Of a stretch of DNA of 64,000 nt, positions 49,979-56,611 are shown piece by piece. The notes below the pieces were generated by a model. That model was not told the origin of the DNA, did not search any database, and saw nothing but the letters and a program-made list of their open reading frames with translations. This DNA comes from Aestuariicoccus sp032586235 (lineage in GTDB: Bacteria; Pseudomonadota; Alphaproteobacteria; Rhodobacterales; Rhodobacteraceae): NCBI RefSeq assembly GCF_032586235.1, contig NZ_JAWHTD010000001.1:248001-312000 (forward strand). The letters run 5' to 3'. Both the position numbers and the translations under genes were made by a program. Every line of letters starts with the position of its first letter. The stretch's first letter is position 1.

Positions 49979-50906
49979 AAGCGGTTAGCAATTCCGACAC
50001 CAAAGCGGGCGGGCAGAGCGCGGTGCCCTCGGTCGTCACCGTGGCGCTGGCCGCCGCCGCGCCATGGCGCATCGCCCCGGCCACGTCGGACCCCTGTGCC
50101 AGCGCCAGGGTGAGCGCCCCGACAAAGCTGTCGCCCGCCCCGATCTTGGACCGCACCGGCACATCCGCCGCCGCCACGTGCCAGAGCCCCGTGGCCTCGG
50201 CCAGCACCGATCCGTCCGGGCCGCGCGCCACGATCACCGCCGCCGCCGCACCCTGCCGGACCAGCGCACTGGCAAAGCGGGCGGTGTCGGTGCGACTGGG
50301 CAGAGGTCGGCCCGCCAGCCCCTCGGCCTCCTGCGCATTCATGCGCAGGACCGCCAGCCCGGCGGTGCCCTGCGCCAAGGTCCGCAGCGCCGCGCCCGAG
50401 GTGTCGACGATCAGCCGTGCGCCGGTGCCCTCCAGCCGCCGCGCCAGGGTGGCGCAGAAAGCGTCGGGCACACCGGGGGGCTGGCTGCCGCTGACCACCA
50501 GCAGGCCGTTCGGCACTGCCGCCCCTACGATGGCGTCGAGCGCGCGGTGGGCATCGGCCTCTGCCCATTCCGGCCCCGGCAGCACAAAGCGATATTGCCC
50601 GCCGGTCGCGCGATCGGTGACGGCGAGGCTCTGCCTGGTTTCGCCGGGGGCGTCGATGGGCAACGCCGCGATACCCTCTGCCGCCATCAGCCCGGCCAGC
50701 TGCGCGCCGGTCGCGCCGCCCAATGCCACCAGCGCCCGCGCCTGCCCATTCAGCCGCGCGATCACCCGCGCCACGTTGATCCCGCCGCCGCCGGGGTGGC
50801 GTAGCGGCGCGTCGCAGCGCAGCTTGGGGCCGGGCACGACCGCATCGGCAAAGGTCGACGCGTCGAGCGCGGGGTTGAGGGTGATCGTCATGATATCGGT
50901 CTGCAT
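49953..50906 (-). CDS. pfkB: 6-Phosphofructokinase, PfkB family (Pfk-2 type)
   Basis: 317 residues. MTITLNPALDASTFADAVVP, KLRCDAPLRHPGGGGINVAR and IVDTSGAALRTLAQG follow E. coli PfkB closely; the C-terminal RSKIGAGDSFVGALTLALAQ holds the catalytic Asp and anion hole. It phosphorylates fructose 6-phosphate with ATP; the GGGGINVAR motif also occurs in 1-phosphofructokinase and tagatose kinase, so those remain possible. Start 50906 (MQTDIMTIT) or the Met five codons later; neither has a strong ribosome site. It is divergent from gltX. Confidence 0.88.
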   Translation of the reverse strand: MQTDIMTITLNPALDASTFADAVVPGPKLRCDAPLRHPGGGGINVARVIARLNGQARALVALGGATGAQLAGLMAAEGIAALPIDAPGETRQSLAVTDRATGGQYRFVLPGPEWAEADAHRALDAIVGAAVPNGLLVVSGSQPPGVPDAFCATLARRLEGTGARLIVDTSGAALRTLAQGTAGLAVLRMNAQEAEGLAGRPLPSRTDTARFASALVRQGAAAAVIVARGPDGSVLAEATGLWHVAAADVPVRSKIGAGDSFVGALTLALAQGSDVAGAMRHGAAAASATVTTEGTALCPPALVSELLTACELSRLEG

Positions 50907-51044
50907 CGCCCGAGCATGCCAGCCGCCCGCGCCGCCGCCAAGGGTCGCAAACCGGAAAATCCTTTCCGGGCGGCGCGCCGACCGCGCCGCAATCTGGACA
51001 AGGGGCCGCGTCTGTGAGACAGGCGACACCAACAGGAGATGCCC

Positions 51045-52379
51045 ATGACCACCACCCGTTTCGCCCCGTCGCCTACCGGCTTCATCCACGTCGGCAACCT
51101 GCGCACCGCGCTCTTCAACTATCTGATCGCCCGCAAGTCCGGCGGCACCTTCATCCTGCGCATCGACGACACCGATCCCGAGCGGTCCAAGGAACATTAC
51201 GTCGACGCGATCAAGGAGGATCTGGAGTGGCTGGGCCTGACCTGGGACCGGGTCGAGCGGCAGTCGCAGCGGCTTGACCGCTATCACGACGCCGCCGACA
51301 AGCTGCGCGGGATCGGCCGCTTCTACGAGGCGTTCGAAACCCCGACCGAGCTGGACCTCAAGCGCAAGAAGCTGCTCAACATGGGCCGCCCGCCGGTCTA
51401 CGACCGCGCGGCGCTGGCGCTGTCGGAGGCCGAGAAGGACAAGCTGCGCGCCGAGCGCGGCAATGGCGTCTGGCGCTTCAAGCTGGATCAGCAGCGGATC
51501 GAATGGGCCGACGGCATCCTGGGCGATATCTCGATCGACGCGGCCTCGGTCAGCGACCCGGTGCTGATCCGGGGCGACGGGCAGGTACTTTACACGCTGG
51601 CCTCGGTGGTGGACGACACCGAGATGGGCGTGACCCATGTGGTGCGCGGGTCGGACCACGTGACCAACACCGCCACCCAGATCCAGATCATCGAGGCGCT
51701 GGGCGGCACCGCCCCCGCCTTTGCGCACCATTCGCTGCTGACCGGCCCGCAGGGCGAGGGGCTGTCGAAGCGGCTGGGCACGCTGAGCCTGCGCGACCTG
51801 CGCGAACGCGGGATCGAGCCCGAGGCGCTGCTGAGCCTGATGGCGCGGCTGGGATCGAGCCAGCCGGTCGAGCTGCGCCTGACCCTCGACGAGATCGCCG
51901 AGGGGTTCGACCTGTCGCAATTCGGCTCGGCGCCCACCAAGTTCGACGAGAACGACCTGCTGCCGCTCACCGCGCGCAAGCTGCACGGCCTGCCGCTGGC
52001 GGCGGTGGCCGAGGATATCGCAGCCCTTGGCGTGCCCGCCGACAAGGCCGAGCTTTTCTGGTCGGTCACGCGCGAGAACATCGTCACCCGGCATGACCTC
52101 AAGGATTGGTGGCAGCTTTTCTCGGAAGGCCGCGAGCCGCTGGTCGCCGAGGAGGACCGCGAATTCGTGGCGCAGGCCATGGCGCTCTTGCCCGAAGGGC
52201 CGTTCGACCGCGACACCTGGGGCCAGTGGACCACAGCGGTGAAAGAGGCGACGGGGCGCAAGGGCAAGGGGCTCTTCATGCCGCTGCGCAAGGCGCTGAC
52301 GGGGCAGGAGCGCGGGCCGGAGATGGCCGACGTGATGCCCTTGCTGCAAAAGGTGCCCGCGCGGGCGCTGGCGGGCTAA
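51045..52379 (+). CDS. gltX: Glutamyl-tRNA synthetase (GltX), one of probably two
   Basis: 444 residues. RFAPSPTGFIHVGNLRTALF contains the HIGH-type motif (HVGN) and GLSKRLGTLSLRDL the KMSKS-type loop. It attaches Glu to tRNA-Glu; many alphaproteobacteria have two GltX, one also charging tRNA-Gln for amidation. The ATG at 51045 is preferred over 51039 because AGGAG ends directly before 51039 and is 6 nt from 51045. Its TAA overlaps the TAG of the converging DUF2254 gene. Confidence 0.95.
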   Translation: MTTTRFAPSPTGFIHVGNLRTALFNYLIARKSGGTFILRIDDTDPERSKEHYVDAIKEDLEWLGLTWDRVERQSQRLDRYHDAADKLRGIGRFYEAFETPTELDLKRKKLLNMGRPPVYDRAALALSEAEKDKLRAERGNGVWRFKLDQQRIEWADGILGDISIDAASVSDPVLIRGDGQVLYTLASVVDDTEMGVTHVVRGSDHVTNTATQIQIIEALGGTAPAFAHHSLLTGPQGEGLSKRLGTLSLRDLRERGIEPEALLSLMARLGSSQPVELRLTLDEIAEGFDLSQFGSAPTKFDENDLLPLTARKLHGLPLAAVAEDIAALGVPADKAELFWSVTRENIVTRHDLKDWWQLFSEGREPLVAEEDREFVAQAMALLPEGPFDRDTWGQWTTAVKEATGRKGKGLFMPLRKALTGQERGPEMADVMPLLQKVPARALAG

Positions 52380-53614
52380 TCCTCGCGCACTTCGGCCAGC
52401 AGCGCGGCAAAGGCCTTGCGGTCGCGCTCGACCGTGATCTGCCCGTGCACATGCGCCGCCAGATAGCGTTGCATCACGTGGGCAGCCTCGCGCATCTCTG
52501 CGGACGGGCTCTGCGCCAGTTCGTCGAGCGCGTACAGCATCTGCCGCATCACCTCGACCTTGTCCCGGCCGTCGCGGACGATCACGCTGTAGGCGTCGCG
52601 CAGCAGTTGGTCCGCGGTCAGGCGCGGGGCATGCAGGCGGTCGAACCGGGGCGGCGACGGGTCCGCGACGCGGCTTGCCTCCCACAGCAGCGCCTGCAGC
52701 CGCCGCAGCGCGTCGATCGCCGTGCCGGGGTCGTTGATCCCGGGCGACAAGGCGCGCGCGGCGATCTCTGACAGCACCACCAGCCCATAGCGCGCATCCT
52801 GCTCCATGCTGCGCTCGTCGGCGATGGTAAAGGCCTTTTCCAGCCCGTCGGTCGACTGGCTGGTCACTCGCGCGACCGGCCTGCCCTCGAGCACATGATC
52901 CCGCGGCGCGGCGGTGATCCAGAGCTCGGCCTCGGCGGCCTCCATCTTTTCCTGCAGCCAGTCGACATCGACGAATTGCACATAGCCCGACCGCGCCGCC
53001 GGAACCGGCTGGCTGCCCTTGGGCGGGTGGTCGTCGTCGTCCATCGGATGTGCGCCGAGCGCCGGCAGGCGCGCGGCGGCCAGAAGCGGCCCGCGCGCCG
53101 AGGCAGTGACCAGCGACAAGGCGTGATCCATGCTGCCCAGGCTGAGGTGCCCGATCCAGCGCAGGATCGCCACGATGATCAGCGCGATCACCGCGACGGT
53201 CATGCCAAAGACCACAACGGCCGCCGATTCGCCGTAGAGATCGGCGCGGAACATCACCACGCCCAGAAGCGAGAACAGGAACGCACCGACGAAGGTGGCC
53301 AGAACCGTGTGGGTCGTGGTGTCCTGCATCAGCACGCGGTAGGCGCGGGGGGTGGCCTGGCTCGACGCCGCCTGAAAAGCCTGCACCATGACGCCCAGCG
53401 AAAACGTCGTCACCGCCAGCATGGACGAGGCGAGGATGGTCAGGATCGGCAGCACCGCGTCGCGGTCGATCCGGGCTTTCCAGGCCTCCGGCATCACCGG
53501 ATCGACGAACGGCGCCAGCGCCACCGCCAGCAGCGCCAGCAGCATCATCAACAGCACGCGGACCCACAGCTCGCGCAGCACGCGCCGCAGCAGCATCAGC
53601 GGCTTGGACAGCAT
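52376..53614 (-). CDS. DUF2254 family membrane protein
   Basis: 412 residues. Four N-terminal hydrophobic helices (VRVLLMMLLALLAVALAPFV, LTILASSMLAVTTFSLGVMV, THTVLATFVGAFLFSLLGVV, VVVFGMTVAVIALIIVAILR) are followed by a soluble C-terminal domain with ALSPGINDPGTAIDALRRLQ, the family's most conserved motif, and SGYVQFVDVDWLQEKMEAAE. The function is unknown; the layout suggests a membrane-bound sensor or channel-like protein. Its ATG overlaps the upstream gene's TGA by one base (TGATG), so the two are translationally coupled. Confidence 0.87.
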   Translation of the reverse strand: MLSKPLMLLRRVLRELWVRVLLMMLLALLAVALAPFVDPVMPEAWKARIDRDAVLPILTILASSMLAVTTFSLGVMVQAFQAASSQATPRAYRVLMQDTTTHTVLATFVGAFLFSLLGVVMFRADLYGESAAVVVFGMTVAVIALIIVAILRWIGHLSLGSMDHALSLVTASARGPLLAAARLPALGAHPMDDDDHPPKGSQPVPAARSGYVQFVDVDWLQEKMEAAEAELWITAAPRDHVLEGRPVARVTSQSTDGLEKAFTIADERSMEQDARYGLVVLSEIAARALSPGINDPGTAIDALRRLQALLWEASRVADPSPPRFDRLHAPRLTADQLLRDAYSVIVRDGRDKVEVMRQMLYALDELAQSPSAEMREAAHVMQRYLAAHVHGQITVERDRKAFAALLAEVRED

Positions 53615-54177
53615 CAGGCGAAGACCCGGCAGCCGAGCCGGGTCAGCGCGGCGTCGACAAAATCGCGCTCGAGCCCGCTCAGGGTCTGGGAACGCGGATA
53701 GCGCGGGGCGTGGCGGTCGTTGAGCACCGGCACCTCCCATCCGGTGGTGGTGGCGAAAAAGCGTTCGGCCCCGGCGGCGCCGAATTCCGACAGATAGCCC
53801 TGCACCACCACGTCGATATAGCTCAGCAGCACCGGATGATCGTCGTCGGGCAGCCGCAGGCGTTCCGGCGCTATGGCGTAGACCGCGACCGAGCGCGCGT
53901 CGGGCGCCTCATGCGCCACGTGGGACGAGGCGTCGAGCCTGTCGTAGGCGGCCTCACGCAGGTCGAGCGCGTGCCAGTCGTCGCCGGGCACCGGCGCGAT
54001 CAACCCCTCGATCTCGGACTCGGGGTCGGCGATGGCGGTCAGATAGGCGACCTGCCGCCCCTCGGTATAGCGCCAGGCCCGCCGCCAGCCGCGCGCGGTT
54101 GCGCGGTGCGCGGGGTCGTAATCGTGGGTGCGGCGGTTCACCAGCGACCCGTAGCCGAAGAAATAGGGATGTTTCAT
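53614..54177 (-). CDS. Gamma-glutamylcyclotransferase-family protein
   Basis: 187 residues. MKHPYFFGYGSLVNRRTHDY contains the YGSL motif of the GGCT fold, and the first strand pattern and the SEIEGLIAPVPGDDWHALDL stretch (conserved acidic region) fit it. It may release 5-oxoproline from gamma-glutamyl or glutathione-like substrates, but catalytic residues have not been proven for this subgroup. Cotranscribed with DUF2254. It diverges from the Rrf2 regulator; an FNR-type box lies 21 bp upstream. Confidence 0.83.
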   Translation of the reverse strand: MKHPYFFGYGSLVNRRTHDYDPAHRATARGWRRAWRYTEGRQVAYLTAIADPESEIEGLIAPVPGDDWHALDLREAAYDRLDASSHVAHEAPDARSVAVYAIAPERLRLPDDDHPVLLSYIDVVVQGYLSEFGAAGAERFFATTTGWEVPVLNDRHAPRYPRSQTLSGLERDFVDAALTRLGCRVFA

Positions 54178-54197
54178 GCCGCTAAGGTGCGCAGAAA

Positions 54198-54211
54198 TTG
54201 ATGCAAGTCAA
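54198..54211. promoter_or_regulatory. FNR/FnrL-type binding site
   Basis: TTGATGCAAGTCAA fits the FNR/CRP-class consensus TTGAT-N4-(A/G)TCAA with one change from perfect symmetry. It lies in the 93-bp divergent gap, 21 bp from the GGCT start and 60 bp before the Rrf2 start, a position suited to activation or repression of either side. Confidence 0.65.
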
Positions 54212-54270
54212 ATGTCCCAAAGGCCGGACGGGCCATAAAGGAGGCGCAACAGCTTCCGGGGAGAGCGGAC

Positions 54271-54747
54271 ATGCGGGTGACCAAACGTACCAATATCGCA
54301 ATGCGCGTGCTGATGTATTGCGCGGCCCATCCCGACCGGCTGGTGACGAAATCCGAAATCGCCGGCCGCTGCAACGCGTCGGAAAACCACCTGGCGCAGG
54401 TGATCAACCGTCTTGCGCAGCTTGGCTTTCTGCACACTCAGCGCGGCCGCAACGGCGGGCTGGAGCTGGGCCGCCCGGCCGCCGACATCGCCATCGGGTC
54501 GGTGTTCCGCGCCTTCGAGGCGCCGGTGCCGCTGGCCGAATGCTTTGCCGATGCCGACAACACCTGCCCGCTGACCGAGGCCTGCCGCCTGCGGGTGGCT
54601 TTGCAGGAGGCAGCGGATGCGTTCTATGCCACGCTCGACCCGCTGACGCTGGATGCGCTGGTCTGCGGCAATGCGGCGTTGCTGAGCATTCTCGACCCCG
54701 AGCCGTGCAACGGTATACCTGCGAATACATCGCTTGCGGCAGAGTAA
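54271..54747 (+). CDS. Rrf2-family Fe-S regulator, NsrR-like
   Basis: 158 residues. MRVTKRTNIAMRVLMYCAAH and VTKSEIAGRCNASENHLAQV form the Rrf2 winged helix, with QRGRNGGLELGRPAADI as the wing. Three cysteines at 91, 99 and 105 (ECFADADNTCPLTEACRL) are placed as in NsrR and suit a [4Fe-4S] or [2Fe-2S] cluster sensing nitric oxide. GGGGAGAGC precedes the ATG. An FNR-type box is upstream. The glycine riboswitch starts about 30 bp after its stop codon, so the regulator and gcv operon may share transcription. Confidence 0.88.
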   Translation: MRVTKRTNIAMRVLMYCAAHPDRLVTKSEIAGRCNASENHLAQVINRLAQLGFLHTQRGRNGGLELGRPAADIAIGSVFRAFEAPVPLAECFADADNTCPLTEACRLRVALQEAADAFYATLDPLTLDALVCGNAALLSILDPEPCNGIPANTSLAAE

Positions 54748-54775
54748 CATCTAAATTATCGTCACGCCGAATCCT

Positions 54776-54935
54776 GCGATGGGAGAACCGGTTCGCCCGG
54801 TGCCGAAGGAGCAACCGCCCCGGAAACTCTCAGGCCAACGGACCGTCGCGGGGCCGAAAACTCTGGAGAGAGGTGCAGCGCGTCTGCATCCGCCGAAGGG
54901 ATAACGATCTCAGGCGAAAGGACAGAGGGGGCATT
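54776..54935 (+). promoter_or_regulatory. Tandem glycine riboswitch
   Basis: Two glycine aptamers in series. Aptamer 1 (about 54778-54867) has GGGAGA, GCCGAAGGAGCAA, AACTCTCAGGCCAACGGACC and CTCTGGAGAG. Aptamer 2 (about 54868-54931) has CCGCCGAAGGGATAACG and ATCTCAGGCGAAAGGACAGA. These are the conserved glycine-binding cores. Glycine binding turns on gcvTHP expression. It lies between the nsrR-like gene and gcvT. Confidence 0.93.
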
Positions 54936-54974
54936 CGCTTGCGGGCCGTCTTGACCCGTTTCAGGAATGCCCGT
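54928..54974 (+). promoter_or_regulatory. Expression-platform hairpin of the riboswitch
   Basis: GGGCATTC and GAATGCCC are perfect 8-bp arms with a smaller GGG/CCC helix inside. The first arm overlaps the end of aptamer 2 (GAGGGGGCATTC), so formation of this hairpin could compete with the aptamer's closing helix. There is no T-tract, which points to translational control or rho-dependent attenuation rather than an intrinsic terminator. Confidence 0.55.
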
Positions 54975-55015
54975 GGGTCCTTTGCTGGCCGCCGGGGAAC
55001 AGCAACGGGGGCCGC

Positions 55016-56143
55016 ATGAGCGATCTTCACCGCACGCCGCTATACGATCTGCATCTGGCGCTGGGCGCCAAGATGGTGCCTTTCGCCGGATACGAAATGC
55101 CGGTGCAATACGGGCTTGGGGTGCTGAAAGAGAATCAGCACACCCGCGCCGCCGCGGGTCTTTTCGACGTCAGCCACATGGGCCAGGTGATCCTGCGCGG
55201 ACCCGATCCGCAGGCCACCGCGCTGGCGTTGGAAACGCTGATCCCGCAGGACGTGGCGGGGCTGCCCGAGGGTCGGCAGCGCTATGGGTTCTTCACCAAT
55301 GACAACGGCGGGATCGAGGACGACCTGATGTTCGCCAACCGCGGCGATCACCTCTTCGTGGTGGTCAACGCCGCCTGCAAAGAGGCCGACGTCGCGCGGA
55401 TGCGCGCCGCTCTGGAGCCGCAGGGCGTCACCGTCAAGCTGCTGACCAACCGCGCCCTGCTGGCGCTGCAGGGGCCGCAGGCGGTGGACGTGCTGGCCGA
55501 GCATTACCCCGCCATCCGCGAAATGCGCTTCATGGACGTGGCGACCCTGCCGCTGGGCGGGGCGGAATGCTGGGTGTCCCGCTCGGGCTATACCGGCGAG
55601 GACGGGTTCGAGATCTCGGTCCCCAACGCCGCCGCCGCCGATCTGGCCAAGGCGCTGCTGGCCGATGACAGGGTCGAGGCGATCGGGCTGGGCGCACGGG
55701 ATTCGCTGCGGCTCGAGGCCGGGCTTTGCCTTTACGGACACGACATCGACGCCACCACCACCCCCAAGGCCGCCGCGCTGACCTGGGCGATCCAGAAAAT
55801 CCGCCGCAGCGGCGGCGACCGCGCGGGCGGCTTTCCGGGCAGCGCCGTGGTTCTGGCAGAGCTTGAAAGCGGCGCTGCGCAGACCCGCGTCGGCCTGCGC
55901 CCCGAGGGCCGCGCGCCGATGCGCGAAGGTGTGGAGCTTTTCGCCGCCGCGGAGGGCGGCGAACCCATTGGCCGGGTGACCTCTGGCGGGTTCGGCCCGA
56001 CGGTGGGCGGCCCCGTGGCGATGGGCTATGTGCCTTCGGACTTGGCCAGCCCCGGCACTGCGCTTTACGGTGATGTCCGGGGCAAGCGGATGCCCGTGAC
56101 CGTGGCGGCGCTGCCCTTTGTGCCCGCCGGCTTCAAACGATAG
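55016..56143 (+). CDS. gcvT: Aminomethyltransferase (glycine cleavage T-protein)
   Basis: 375 residues. LHRTPLYDLHLALGAKMVPF, AGYEMPVQYGLGVLKENQHT and AGLFDVSHMGQ are the GcvT start; RSGYTGEDGFEISVP and GLGARDSLRLEAGLCLYGHD are the folate-binding core, and RVTSGGFGPTVGGPVAMGYV is the C-terminal barrel. It moves the methylene group from the H-protein arm to tetrahydrofolate, releasing ammonia. gcvH starts 18 bp after its stop. Confidence 0.97.
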   Translation: MSDLHRTPLYDLHLALGAKMVPFAGYEMPVQYGLGVLKENQHTRAAAGLFDVSHMGQVILRGPDPQATALALETLIPQDVAGLPEGRQRYGFFTNDNGGIEDDLMFANRGDHLFVVVNAACKEADVARMRAALEPQGVTVKLLTNRALLALQGPQAVDVLAEHYPAIREMRFMDVATLPLGGAECWVSRSGYTGEDGFEISVPNAAAADLAKALLADDRVEAIGLGARDSLRLEAGLCLYGHDIDATTTPKAAALTWAIQKIRRSGGDRAGGFPGSAVVLAELESGAAQTRVGLRPEGRAPMREGVELFAAAEGGEPIGRVTSGGFGPTVGGPVAMGYVPSDLASPGTALYGDVRGKRMPVTVAALPFVPAGFKR

Positions 56144-56161
56144 CGACAAGAAGGACCTGCT

Positions 56162-56521
56162 ATGAAATATACCGAAGAACACGAATGGCTGCGCGTCGAA
56201 GATGACGTCGTGGTTGTCGGCATCACCCAGCACGCCGCCGACGAACTGGGCGATATCGTCTTTGTCGAGCTGCCCGAAGAGGGCACCGAGGTCGTCAAGG
56301 ACGACGAGGTCGTGGTGATCGAATCGGTCAAGGCCGCCTCGGACATCCTGGCCCCGCTCGATGGCGAGATCGTCGAGGTCAACGGCGCCATCGTCGACGA
56401 GCCCAGCAAGGTCAACGACGACCCCGAGGGCGAGGCGTGGTTCTTCAAGATGAAGATCGAGGACCTGTCGGTGCTCGACGAATACATGGATGAAGCCGCC
56501 TACAAGGCGTTCGTCGGCTAA
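56162..56521 (+). CDS. gcvH: Glycine cleavage H-protein
   Basis: 119 residues. MKYTEEHEWLRVEDDVVVVG is the usual start and Lys57 in VVVIESVKAASDILAPLDG is the lipoylated lysine. It shuttles the aminomethyl group between P-, T- and L-proteins. It is cotranscribed with gcvT and followed 90 bp later by gcvP. Confidence 0.98.
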   Translation: MKYTEEHEWLRVEDDVVVVGITQHAADELGDIVFVELPEEGTEVVKDDEVVVIESVKAASDILAPLDGEIVEVNGAIVDEPSKVNDDPEGEAWFFKMKIEDLSVLDEYMDEAAYKAFVG

Positions 56522-56611
56522 GGCGGGCCGTGGGGCGCAATGCCCCACGCCCCTTGCCCGACGCCCCCGTGACCGACGCCCCTATCAGACCGCTGCCGAC
56601 GGAGCCGTGAC

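Noticed and set aside
49953..53567. A leftward open frame of 1204 codons crossing pfkB, gltX and DUF2254.
   Set aside because: Only its last 317 codons encode a recognisable protein (PfkB). The rest is the antisense shadow of gltX and an off-frame of DUF2254 in GC-rich DNA.
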